Below, piece after piece: positions 24,643 to 32,382 of a stretch of 64,000 nucleotides of DNA. The notes under the pieces are model-generated. The model did no database searches, had not been told where the DNA came from, and saw nothing but the letters and a program-made list of their open reading frames with translations. How positions within the stretch are numbered: position 1 is the stretch's first letter; each line of letters opens with the position of its first letter. The DNA is from Clostridia bacterium. GTDB taxonomy: Bacteria; Bacillota; Clostridia; Christensenellales; Aristaeellaceae. The stretch covers positions 20,754-84,753 of the forward strand of contig JAFUTW010000010.1 of NCBI GenBank assembly GCA_017484085.1. The letters are read 5' to 3'. The position numbers were made by a program, and so were the translations under genes.

Positions 24643-25644
24643 TCAGATGGAATGGTTTTCTTTCTGCCGTCGCAGGTGCTCCACAAACTTGGCGTGATCC
24701 GCGTAGATGCTCCGGATCATGCCGATGCTGTCCTCCAGGGGCTTTGTAAGGTATTTCTGCCTGTGGTAGAGCAGGACGGTCTGCCGGTTGTTGCGGTATT
24801 CCCGTATGGGGAACACATTGAGAGTGGAAAAGCTTTTCCTGCTTGTGGCATAGAGATGCTGCAGCAGCATGGGGGTGCTGAAAAAGATGCCGTATCCGTC
24901 GGCGCAGAGCGGGACCAGGGAGCTGGTCAGCGAGGTGCGGATGCGGATGAAAGGAGGCGTGCCGTGCAGCGTCAGCTTTTCCACGATGTTCTCATGCAGA
25001 TGGCTGGAAGCGGGGTGCAGAAACATCGGCAGACGGGCGAAATCGAAAAGGGAGACGCCGGAAAGGAAGGCGGTTTTGCACGCCGGATACTGATCCGGGA
25101 AGGCTTCCTGCAGCATGCTGTCCGAGATGACGACGTAGAGGCTTTCGGTTTCCAGCGGGATGACGCAGAAGATTTCCGGGTCATACCGTCCAGTATACTC
25201 CGATTGAAGCGGAAGAGCCAGATCGATTTCGTTGCGTTTGACTGCCGAAGAAAGCTTGGAGGAGGTCCTTTCATCCAGCCTCAGGCTCATGTTGGGATAG
25301 GCTGCGGAGAACAGGGGAAAAAAGGCGTTGACGAAAGCCGTGGAGCGGTTCGGCGGCAGGCCGATGGAGATTTCCCCTTCAAACTGTTCGCGGGAATTGC
25401 TGATCTCGCTGACAAGCCGGTTCTCCCGGTTGATGATGTCCCGGGCGGCATCGATCAGACGGTAACCGGCTGGGGTGAGGCGCAGGGATGGATGCCGCTC
25501 GAAGAGGCGCACGCCGTAGGTCTCCTCCAGATGCTTGACGTGCAGGCTGACGGCCTGCTGAGTGACGAAGAGGGCCTCCGCCGCCTTGGAGAAGCTCATG
25601 AGTTCCGCGACCTTGAGAAAGTACTCGATATCGGTCATATTCAT
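24643..25644 (-). CDS. LysR-family transcriptional regulator
   Basis: A 333-residue regulator. The N-terminal winged helix-turn-helix is typical (MTDIEYFLKVAELMSFSKAA, then LFVTQQAVSLHVKHLEETYGVRLFER). The C-terminal LysR substrate domain starts near residue 90 (GEISIGLPPNRSTAFVNAF). ATG 25644 is preferred over the ATG six bases downstream because AGGAGA lies seven bases before it. It is divergent from the RraA-TctCBA-hydro-lyase operon, the standard layout for a LysR activator of the facing operon. The inducer is probably the transported organic acid or a product of it (inference). Confidence 0.92.
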   Translation of the reverse strand: MNMTDIEYFLKVAELMSFSKAAEALFVTQQAVSLHVKHLEETYGVRLFERHPSLRLTPAGYRLIDAARDIINRENRLVSEISNSREQFEGEISIGLPPNRSTAFVNAFFPLFSAAYPNMSLRLDERTSSKLSSAVKRNEIDLALPLQSEYTGRYDPEIFCVIPLETESLYVVISDSMLQEAFPDQYPACKTAFLSGVSLFDFARLPMFLHPASSHLHENIVEKLTLHGTPPFIRIRTSLTSSLVPLCADGYGIFFSTPMLLQHLYATSRKSFSTLNVFPIREYRNNRQTVLLYHRQKYLTKPLEDSIGMIRSIYADHAKFVEHLRRQKENHSI

Positions 25645-25832
25645 AGGCAGGTCTCCTAAAAAAGAATATAAAAGGATGGAAAAGGAAACGGCTGAAAAAA
25701 AGACAGAGAAAAAACGGCCGTCTGTTATGGCAATATCATGAAACGGCCATAAGAACGCGGAAAGCGGTGAAATACGAAGGCGGTTTGTCAATATTCACAC
25801 AAACAGATTCTCCATTCGGCTCCTCTTGCACA

Positions 25833-25860
25833 ATTATACAAGTTTTTCATTGTAAGTCAA
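25833..25860 (-). promoter_or_regulatory. sigma-A promoter of the LysR gene
   Basis: Read on the minus strand: -35 TTGACT (25860-25855), 16-base spacer, -10 TATAAT (25838-25833). It leaves a leader of about 180 bases before the LysR start, in which nothing was recognised. Confidence 0.65.
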
Positions 25861-25886
25861 ACAAATAAATACAATATTTTCTTAAA

Positions 25887-25915
25887 GGATGGCCTCCGAT
25901 ATAATGAGGCCATCC
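25887..25915 (+). promoter_or_regulatory. perfect inverted repeat overlapping the -10 of the RraA/Tct operon
   Basis: GGATGGCCTC (25887-25896) and GAGGCCATCC (25906-25915) flank a 9-base spacer that contains TATAAT (25899-25904). No good -35 lies at the right distance (ATTTTC), as expected of an activator-dependent promoter. Candidate LysR-type or other regulator site, or a 5-prime hairpin in the mRNA. Confidence 0.5.
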
Positions 25916-25983
25916 AAAGAAACACCAGGGGCGCTGACCGGACAGCCGGCGCTGCAACCACCGAGAAAGAGGAGAGAAGTACT

Positions 25984-26685
25984 ATGGATTATGATTACAG
26001 ACCGCTTCCCGAGCAGATCCCCGAGGAGCTCATCGCCCGCGCATCCCGCCTGAGCACCCCGAACCTTTGCGACGGCTTCGCAAAGCTGAAGCTGAACCCC
26101 GTCCACTACACCCTGGACGCGCGGATCAAGCCCATCAACGACCAGATGAAGATCGTCGCCACCGCTTCCACGGTCGACACCAAGGACGGCGACAACCTGC
26201 CGATCCACGTGGCGATCTACTCCTGCAAGCCGGGGTACTGCCTGGTGGTCGCCGGCAAAGCCGCTGAAGAGCGCGCCTATATGGGCGACCTGATGGGCAG
26301 CGCGGCGGACGCGATCGGCGTCTGTGGCATCATCGTGGACGGGTACATTCGTGACAAGCTCGGGCTTAACGAGATCGGCATGCCGATGTTCAGCCGCGGA
26401 TACAAGCCCACCAGCCCCGCCAAGGTGGGCCCGGGCGCCATCAACACCGAGGTGGAGTGCGGCGGCGTGAAGGTGCAGCCCGGAGACCTCATCATGGCGG
26501 ACTGCGACGGCATCGTCTGTGTCCCGCGGGACATGATCGAGGACGTCCTTGCGAAAGCCGAGGAGAAGGTGGCTTACGAAGGCGGGCGCGTGAACGCCAT
26601 CGCCAATTACAGAAAGTGCAAGGCAGAGGGGAAGGAGCTCCCCGACCTGACCCCGGGCTGGGTCAAAGAGATGCTAGGCAGGTAA
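25984..26685 (+). CDS. RraA-family protein (HMG/CHA aldolase-like)
   Basis: A 233-residue member of the RraA / 4-hydroxy-4-methyl-2-oxoglutarate aldolase family. These class II, divalent-metal enzymes cleave 4-carboxy-4-hydroxy-2-oxoacids to pyruvate plus an oxoacid, or decarboxylate oxaloacetate. Visible signature parts are GDLMGSAADAIGVCGIIVDGYIRD (Arg-Asp at the active site), MPMFSRGYKPTSP and VQPGDLIMADCDGIVCVP. It is the first gene of an operon with a dehydrogenase, a tripartite tricarboxylate transporter and a two-subunit hydro-lyase. A catabolic aldolase or decarboxylase role fits better than RNase E regulation, since the latter is gamma-proteobacterial. Confidence 0.85.
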   Translation: MDYDYRPLPEQIPEELIARASRLSTPNLCDGFAKLKLNPVHYTLDARIKPINDQMKIVATASTVDTKDGDNLPIHVAIYSCKPGYCLVVAGKAAEERAYMGDLMGSAADAIGVCGIIVDGYIRDKLGLNEIGMPMFSRGYKPTSPAKVGPGAINTEVECGGVKVQPGDLIMADCDGIVCVPRDMIEDVLAKAEEKVAYEGGRVNAIANYRKCKAEGKELPDLTPGWVKEMLGR

Positions 26686-26713
26686 GCCGGACAAGACAGA
26701 GGAGGAAAAGACG

Positions 26714-27583
26714 ATGACGGTTGGATTTGTCGGTTTCGGTGAGGCGGCCTCTTCCATCGCGGCCGGTCTGCATGAGGAAGGCGTTGCCCGCATCCTTTGC
26801 TTTGATGTGATGCAGGAGGATCCCCGTTTCAAAGAGGGATTTGACAAAAAAGTAGCCGCCTGCGCGGGCGAGAAGGCGCAGGATGCCCCGGCGGCCTGCC
26901 GCGAGGCGGACATCGTGTTCTCCGCGGCGCCGTCCACCTACGCGGTCGCCGCAGCGGAAGGCGCTGTCGCCGGCGTGCACGACGGACTGATCTTCGTGGA
27001 CGTCTCCACCGCCACTCCCGCGGAAAAGAAGAAGATCGCCGCGATGGTAGAGGAGAAGGGCGCGAAGTTCGTGGATGCGGCGATGATGGGCGCGCTGCTC
27101 AAGGACAGACATCAGGTGCCCATGCTGCTGAGCGGCAGCGGCGCGAAGGCCATGATGGAGATGATGGAGCCGTACCACATGCGCCTGGAGTATGTGGAGG
27201 GCGCGCCGGGCACAGCGACCTCCATCAAGTTCATCCGCTCCATCACGGCCAAGGGCCTCAGCTGCCTTTTGATCGAGTCCCTGCAGGCGGCGCAGCACTT
27301 CGGGGTGGAGGACACGATCGTGGATTCCTTCATCGACAGCTTCGGCCCCAAGTTCAAGGGCATCATCGACGGGTATGTCTCCGGCGCCATCATCCACGCG
27401 GCGCGGCGCGAGCACGAGCTGCAGAACGTTGTGGACTTCCTGAAGAGCGAGGATCTGCCCTTCACCATGGCGGAAGCGACGCGGCAGAAGCTCGGCTGGC
27501 TGGATGAAAACGACGTGAAGGGCCGCTTCGAAGGCGGCGTGCCCAGGGACTGGAAGAAGGTCCTGGAGGGCTGGAAACTCTGA
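26714..27583 (+). CDS. 6-phosphogluconate dehydrogenase-like NAD(P)-dependent oxidoreductase
   Basis: A 289-residue beta-hydroxyacid dehydrogenase-type protein. The N-terminal Rossmann fold starts VGFVGFGEAASSIAAGL (GxGxxA) and continues to the SAAPSTYAVAAAEGAV strand. The C-terminal all-alpha domain has SIKFIRSITAKGLSCLLIESLQAAQ, where a Lys occupies the catalytic position of the family, and resembles the DUF1932 group. Members oxidise 3-hydroxyacids. It lies 28 bases after the RraA gene, so it likely oxidises a hydroxy-acid intermediate for the aldolase step (inference). Confidence 0.82.
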   Translation: MTVGFVGFGEAASSIAAGLHEEGVARILCFDVMQEDPRFKEGFDKKVAACAGEKAQDAPAACREADIVFSAAPSTYAVAAAEGAVAGVHDGLIFVDVSTATPAEKKKIAAMVEEKGAKFVDAAMMGALLKDRHQVPMLLSGSGAKAMMEMMEPYHMRLEYVEGAPGTATSIKFIRSITAKGLSCLLIESLQAAQHFGVEDTIVDSFIDSFGPKFKGIIDGYVSGAIIHAARREHELQNVVDFLKSEDLPFTMAEATRQKLGWLDENDVKGRFEGGVPRDWKKVLEGWKL

Positions 27584-27597
27584 TACGCAACGCAGAT

Positions 27598-27621
27598 ATA
27601 CTGTTCGGCGAATAACAGTAT
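27598..27621 (+). other. intercistronic stem-loop before tctC
   Basis: ATACTGTT and AACAGTAT pair perfectly around an 8-base loop with no T tract. It probably protects or processes the tctC part of the transcript. Confidence 0.5.
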
Positions 27622-27652
27622 GCAATAAACAACCATGAAAAGGAGTAAGACA

Positions 27653-28618
27653 ATGAAGAAGAATTTCGTGGCTATCCTGGTTGCCCTGCTCGTGCTCGCT
27701 CTGGCGGGCGGCGCTCTGGCGGAGCGCGCGTATCCCTCCCGCACCATCGAGTTCGTCGTGCCCTTCGGCGCGGGCGGATCGGCTGACATCTTCGCCCGCA
27801 GCTTTGCGGACCTTCTGAGCGCCAAGCTGGGCGTCAACATCAACACCGTCAACAAGCCCGGCGCGGGCGGCGTGACCGGCCTCACCTACGTGGAGGATCA
27901 GGAGGCGGACGGCTACACCCTGTGCCTGGTGACCCCTTCCATGGCCATTGCGGAAGCCAAGGGCCTGTATGATTTCCGCGGCAAGTTCCAGCCTGTCGCC
28001 CTGATGGAGCAGGACATCTACGTCATCTCCGTCCTGGACAGCAACCCTTACTTCACCGATTGGGACGGCTTCGTGGCCTATGCCCGCGAGAATCCGGGCT
28101 ACGTCACCACCGGCGGCTCCTCTGCCGGCGGCCTGGATGAGTACGAGGCGCTGCAGCTGGGCGAGCACATCGGCGCGGAGCTCACCTATGTTCCGTATGA
28201 CGGATACGGCGAGTACAAGGCGGCTTTCCTGGGCGGCGAAGTGGATCTGTACATCGACAAGCTCTCTTCCTTCACCCAGATGGCGCAGTACAGCGAGATC
28301 AAGCCCATGGCGGTCGTAAATCCCACCGGCATCTCTGCTGCGGGTCTGGAAGGCGTGCCCAGCACCGTGGAGCTCGGCATCGACTTCACCACCGGCTCCT
28401 GGCGCGGCATCGTCGTGAAGAAGGGCACCCCGGACGAGGTCGTTACCCTGCTGCGCGAGACGGCCAAAGAGATCTATGATTCCCCCGAATTCCAGGCCGT
28501 TCTGGAAAAGGACAATGCCAATCTTGTCAATGCCTATCGCGACGCGGAAGAGTTCCAGCAGCTGATCGACAGCGAGACGGAAAAGTACACGGATATCGTG
28601 GCGCGCTACAGCAAGTGA
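27653..28618 (+). CDS. tctC: tripartite tricarboxylate transporter substrate-binding protein (TctC/Bug)
   Basis: A 321-residue exported binding protein. Signal peptide MKKNFVAILVALLVLALAGGALA is followed by the Bug-family start YPSRTIEFVVPFGAGGSADIFARSFADLL and NKPGAGGVTGLTYV, which form the carboxylate-binding water-bridged pocket. ATG 27653 has AAAGGAG seven bases upstream, better than the ATG six codons earlier. Bug proteins bind citrate, tartrate, aconitate, glutamate or nicotinate. With tctB and tctA following it is a complete secondary importer. Two hairpins after it likely keep its mRNA more abundant than that of the membrane parts. Confidence 0.93.
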   Translation: MKKNFVAILVALLVLALAGGALAERAYPSRTIEFVVPFGAGGSADIFARSFADLLSAKLGVNINTVNKPGAGGVTGLTYVEDQEADGYTLCLVTPSMAIAEAKGLYDFRGKFQPVALMEQDIYVISVLDSNPYFTDWDGFVAYARENPGYVTTGGSSAGGLDEYEALQLGEHIGAELTYVPYDGYGEYKAAFLGGEVDLYIDKLSSFTQMAQYSEIKPMAVVNPTGISAAGLEGVPSTVELGIDFTTGSWRGIVVKKGTPDEVVTLLRETAKEIYDSPEFQAVLEKDNANLVNAYRDAEEFQQLIDSETEKYTDIVARYSK

Positions 28619-28644
28619 TCCCCATAACCGGTCTATCCCGAATT

Positions 28645-28729
28645 CCCCGGCCGTGCACTGCGGCCGGGGGTTTCCGGATAAATGGGGAGTTGTTAAGGAA
28701 TTCACGGGGCGGTAAAGTTTCTTTACCGC
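28645..28729 (+). other. two intercistronic hairpins between tctC and tctB
   Basis: First hairpin: CCCCGGCCG (28645-28653) with CGGCCGGGG (28661-28669), followed by only GTTTCC, so a partial terminator. Second: GCGGTAAAG (28709-28717), TTT loop, CTTTACCGC (28721-28729), ending 12 bases before the tctB ribosome site. They fit differential expression of binding protein over permease. Confidence 0.6.
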
Positions 28730-28751
28730 AGGACAGAAAGGGAACGACGAC

Positions 28752-29240
28752 ATGCTTGAAATGGTATTTAACGGCGTGCTGGCGGCGATCTTCCTCTTCT
28801 TTATCATCGGCGGCACGCAGATCCCCCGCTTATCCCGCCCGGCGGACATCGTGGAAGCGGGCGGCTTCCCCATCGTCTTCGGCGCGATCGGCCTCATCCT
28901 GCTGATCTTTGAGATCATCAGCCAGGCAAAGAAACTCCGCAAGGGGGAGCGCGAGACGGAAGAAGCGCCGCTCTATCCGGCGGGCGCGGCGAAGCTGGCG
29001 GTCATCCTCGCCATGACCATCGCATACATCCTGCTGGTGAAAACCGCGGGCTTTGCTATCCTCACCGTCTGCTACACGTTCGCGGCGCTTTTCCTGCTCG
29101 GCTCCAAAAAGCCTTTGTTCAACGCGGTCTTTGCGGTGCTGGCGACGCTGGTGCTGGTGCTGATCTTCGGACGGTTCTTCGGCATCACGCTGCCGCGCGG
29201 CGTCGGCGTCATCAAGGACCTCAGTTTCTATCTGTACTGA
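28752..29240 (+). CDS. tctB: tripartite tricarboxylate transporter small membrane subunit TctB
   Basis: A 162-residue protein with four hydrophobic helices and a charged loop (about residues 57-75, KKLRKGERETEE) between the second and third, the standard TctB layout. Its position between tctC and tctA and its length match the family, which is poorly conserved in sequence. ATG 28752 has AAGGGA upstream. It forms the integral membrane complex with TctA. Confidence 0.85.
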   Translation: MLEMVFNGVLAAIFLFFIIGGTQIPRLSRPADIVEAGGFPIVFGAIGLILLIFEIISQAKKLRKGERETEEAPLYPAGAAKLAVILAMTIAYILLVKTAGFAILTVCYTFAALFLLGSKKPLFNAVFAVLATLVLVLIFGRFFGITLPRGVGVIKDLSFYLY

Positions 29241-29255
29241 GAGGAGGGAGAGACA

Positions 29256-30743
29256 ATGCTACAGGGTTTGCTGAATTTTGCCAACTTCCAGACGCTGCTC
29301 TTCCTCGTCGTGGGCACCGCGTGGGGCATGCTGGCCGGCGCGCTGCCGGGCATCTCCGCCTCCCTGGCGGTCATCCTCATCATGCCGTTTACCTACTCCA
29401 TGGGCGCGGTGCAGAGCATCATCGCCCTGGTGGCGGTATATGTGGGCGGCATGTGCGGCGGTTCCATTTCCGCCATCCTGCTGCGCACGCCGGGCACGCC
29501 CAGCGCGGTCGTCACCGTGTTCGACGGCTACCCGATGGCCAAGAACGGACAGGCGGGCAAGGCGCTGGGCCTGGCCATCGCGGCCTCCGCGGTGGGCGGC
29601 ATCATCTCCGGCATCGCAATGGTCATCTTTGCGCCGCTGCTCTCCCAGGTCGCCATGAAGTTTCAGAGCGGCGAGTTCTTTGCGCTCGGTCTCCTTGGGC
29701 TGTCCTGCACGGCGAGCATGGCCACCAAGAACTGGAAAAAGGCGCTGATCTCCGGCTGCTTCGGCGTGCTCATCTCCACCATCGGGCTGGACTACATGTC
29801 CGGCGCAAACCGCTTTACATTCGGCACGACCTGGCTGGCGGACGGCATCGACTTCGTGCCCGTCATGATCGGCGCGTACGCTTTTGCGGAGGTATACCGC
29901 AATGTGCTGAAAAAGCCGGATCCGGACGCTCCGAAGGCGGAGGTTTCCAATGGGGATATGGAGTTCATCGGGCCTGCACACATCCTGAAGGAGTGGGTGA
30001 CTTACCTCAAGTCCTCCATCATCGGCACGGTCGTGGGCATCATCCCTGCGGCGGGCGGCTCCATCGCCTCCTTCATCAGCTATGGCGAGGCGGTGCGCTC
30101 CTCCAAGCACCCGGAGACCTTCGGCAAGGGCGAGGAACTGGGCATCGTCGCCAGCGAGGCGGCCAACAACGCCGCTGTGGGCGGATCCCTCGTGCCCACC
30201 ATCTGCCTGGGTATCCCGGGCGGCACGGTCACGGCGATCATGCTTTCCGCTTTCACCATGCACGGCCTGGTGGCCGGCCCCACGCTGATCCGCAATCAGC
30301 CGGACCTGCTCTTCTCCATCCTGTGGGCGATCGTGTTCGCCTCCCTGCTGCTGTACGTCATCGGCAAGATTCTGGCCAAGCAGTTCGCCAAGGTTTCACA
30401 GCTCGACTACAGCCTGGTCGGAGCGATGATGCTGGTGCTGGGCATCGTAGGTTCTTACACGCTGAAGGGCAATGTCCGTGAAGTGGCTATCATGCTGGTC
30501 TTCAGCCTCATCGGCCTGGTGATGGAACACTACGGCTACTCCGTGGCGACGATGATCCTGGGCCTGGTGCTGGGGCCGATCACCGAGAAGGGCTTCCGCA
30601 AGCAGCTCATCATCTCCCGCGGGGACTGGACGATCTTCTTCCGCAAGCCGATCTGCCTCATCATCCTGATCGTGGCGGTCATCAGCTTTGCGATGCCCTT
30701 TATCCGCAGCGCGCGCAAGAAGAAAGCGGAGGGAAGCAAATGA
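29256..30743 (+). CDS. tctA: tripartite tricarboxylate transporter large permease TctA
   Basis: A 495-residue permease with about 11-12 helices. The family's conserved stretch is present near the start (GTAWGMLAGALPGISASLAVILIMPFTYSM) and repeated as an internal half (IGTVVGIIPAAGGSIASFISYG, then NNAAVGGSLVPTICLGIPGG). It takes up the carboxylate delivered by TctC using the ion gradient. AGAGGAGG lies before ATG 29256. The stop overlaps the start of the next gene by four bases, tying transport directly to the hydro-lyase. Confidence 0.95.
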   Translation: MLQGLLNFANFQTLLFLVVGTAWGMLAGALPGISASLAVILIMPFTYSMGAVQSIIALVAVYVGGMCGGSISAILLRTPGTPSAVVTVFDGYPMAKNGQAGKALGLAIAASAVGGIISGIAMVIFAPLLSQVAMKFQSGEFFALGLLGLSCTASMATKNWKKALISGCFGVLISTIGLDYMSGANRFTFGTTWLADGIDFVPVMIGAYAFAEVYRNVLKKPDPDAPKAEVSNGDMEFIGPAHILKEWVTYLKSSIIGTVVGIIPAAGGSIASFISYGEAVRSSKHPETFGKGEELGIVASEAANNAAVGGSLVPTICLGIPGGTVTAIMLSAFTMHGLVAGPTLIRNQPDLLFSILWAIVFASLLLYVIGKILAKQFAKVSQLDYSLVGAMMLVLGIVGSYTLKGNVREVAIMLVFSLIGLVMEHYGYSVATMILGLVLGPITEKGFRKQLIISRGDWTIFFRKPICLIILIVAVISFAMPFIRSARKKKAEGSK

Positions 30744-31252
30744 ACGTAAAAAAGATCAACGTGCCGTACAAGGGAGAGGCGCTGGACCTGAAGGCCGGAG
30801 ACCTTGTTGAACTGAACGGCGTCATCTACTGCGGGCGGGACGCGGTCCTGCCGCATATCGTTGCGATGGCCAAGGAGGGAACGCTTTCCGAGCATGAGAT
30901 CGACATCAAAGGCGCGGTGATCTTCCACACTGCGGTGAGCTGCGCCGGCATCGCGCCGACGACCACAAGCAAGCCGGAGATCGAAGGCTCCATCGTTCCG
31001 CTGTCCGAGGCGGGCGCCAAATTCCATCTTGGCAAAGGCCGCATCAGCCCCGAAACGGTCGAGGGCCTGAAGCAAAACGGCGCGTATTTCCTGATCACGC
31101 CCCCGGTGGCCGCGCTGCTGACGGCACAGATGAGCGAATGCCGCGCCCTGGTGCATCCGGAGTTCGGCATGGAAGCGTTTTATGAAATCAAAGTGACGGA
31201 CTTCCCGGCCATTGTCGCGGTAGCGGACGGCGAAACCATCTTTTCGGACTGA
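30740..31252 (+). CDS. Fe-S hydro-lyase, fumarase/tartrate dehydratase beta-type subunit
   Basis: A 170-residue protein matching the C-terminal (beta) domain of class I fumarases and L-tartrate dehydratase. Typical parts are LKAGDLVELNGVIYCGRDAVLPHI, KGAVIFHTAVSCAG, IAPTTTSKPEIEGSIVPL and AKFHLGKGRISPETVEGLKQNGAYF. This domain completes the active site of the Fe-S alpha subunit encoded immediately downstream. The beta-before-alpha order is unusual. The ATG overlaps the tctA stop (ATGA), showing translational coupling to the transporter. Confidence 0.88.
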   Translation: MNVKKINVPYKGEALDLKAGDLVELNGVIYCGRDAVLPHIVAMAKEGTLSEHEIDIKGAVIFHTAVSCAGIAPTTTSKPEIEGSIVPLSEAGAKFHLGKGRISPETVEGLKQNGAYFLITPPVAALLTAQMSECRALVHPEFGMEAFYEIKVTDFPAIVAVADGETIFSD

Positions 31253-31263
31253 GAGGAGATAAC

Positions 31264-32130
31264 ATGCTTGCATTAGACAAAGTGACTGCCGATGTGGCAA
31301 CGGCGGTCGTCGAAGCCAGCTCCCACTGGCGGGAGGATCAGCTTGCCTGCTGGCGTGCGGCTTGTGAGAGAGAGACGATCCCGCGCGCAAAATGGGCGAT
31401 GGAAAACTTCCTTAAAAACGCAGAAGCCGCGGATCTGCATCATTCAGCGCTGTGCGACGATACCGGAACGCCTCATCCGTTTCTGGAGATCGGGGATGAG
31501 GCCGTGCTGCCGGCCGGATTCCTCCCGGCGATGGAGGCCGGCATCCGCAAAGGGCTGAACGATTTGCCCGCCCGGCCGATGGGCGTGCGGGGCAACGAGC
31601 TGGAGCGCATCTCCCAGTGCAAGGGCCTGTATGATGAGCCCGGCATGCTGATGCCCGCGCCGACGCAGATCCGCCGCATCCCTGGAAAGAAGATCCGCTT
31701 CACGATCCTCATGCTGGGCGGCGGCCCGGAGATCCGCAGCCGCACGCAGCCCATCTTCCACATGCATTCGCTGGAGCACGTCATCGAGGAGATGATCAAC
31801 TGGGCCGTGCCGCAGGTCGCGGCGCTCGGCTGCCAGCCGGTGACGCTGTCCTTCGGCCTCGGCCGCACGGCGGTGGAAGCGTCCTCCCTCTCCCTGGAAG
31901 CCATGAAGGACGGCCGTTACGACGTCCAGAGCGAGATCGAAAAGCGCATCACGGACGAGGTGAACGCGCGCGGCATCGGCCCCATCGGCCTGGGCGGATC
32001 GACTTCCGTGCTGGCAACCTTTATCAAGATCGGCAACATGCGCGGCAGCGGTTTCCGCGTGGTTTCCATGCGGCCCAACTGCTGCATGGAGATCCGCAAG
32101 GCGAGCCGCGAGTGGGAAGCCGGAGTGTAA
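31264..32130 (+). CDS. Fe-S hydro-lyase, fumarase/tartrate dehydratase alpha-type subunit
   Basis: A 288-residue alpha subunit of a class I (4Fe-4S) hydro-lyase. Three cysteines sit where cluster ligands are expected: Cys64 in ALCDDTGTP, Cys190 in ALGCQP and Cys273/274 in RPNCCME. GLGGSTSVLATFIKIGNM near 242 is the usual glycine-rich loop. It adds or removes water on a dicarboxylate such as fumarate/malate or tartrate, or on a substituted analogue. The operon context (TctCBA import, dehydrogenase, RraA-type aldolase) suggests a substrate other than malate, e.g. tartrate or a 4-carbon to 6-carbon hydroxylated acid (inference). Confidence 0.88.
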   Translation: MLALDKVTADVATAVVEASSHWREDQLACWRAACERETIPRAKWAMENFLKNAEAADLHHSALCDDTGTPHPFLEIGDEAVLPAGFLPAMEAGIRKGLNDLPARPMGVRGNELERISQCKGLYDEPGMLMPAPTQIRRIPGKKIRFTILMLGGGPEIRSRTQPIFHMHSLEHVIEEMINWAVPQVAALGCQPVTLSFGLGRTAVEASSLSLEAMKDGRYDVQSEIEKRITDEVNARGIGPIGLGGSTSVLATFIKIGNMRGSGFRVVSMRPNCCMEIRKASREWEAGV

Positions 32131-32210
32131 GAGCCGGATTAATGATTCGGGCTGCATTCGGAACGACAGCGCTGCCGAATATGTAAAATAAGAACCGAAC
32201 AGATGCAGGA

Positions 32211-32236
32211 AGGCCCGTGAAAGCGGGTCTTCTTTG
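32211..32236 (+). terminator. probable terminator of the carboxylate operon
   Basis: AGGCCCG and CGGGTCT pair (one G-U) around TGAAAG, followed by TCTTT. The tail is weak. Confidence 0.55.
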
Positions 32237-32271
32237 CATATTGCAGATACTCCAAAGCTCTGCTTATTGCC

Positions 32272-32300
32272 TTGAAAACAGCCATAGAAACCGTTATAAT
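32272..32300 (+). promoter_or_regulatory. sigma-A promoter of the liv operon
   Basis: -35 TTGAAA (32272-32277), 17-base spacer, perfect -10 TATAAT (32295-32300), about 80 bases before the livH start. Confidence 0.8.
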
Positions 32301-32382
32301 AGAACGCATCAAATGCTTGATCGTCTGCACACCTTTTGTGCAGGCGATTCCGCGCAATTCATGACGACAGGAGGAACGGAAC

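Noticed and set aside
26663-28942. 759-codon open frame on the minus strand
   Set aside because: Shadow of the dehydrogenase and tctC genes; no ribosome site or motif.
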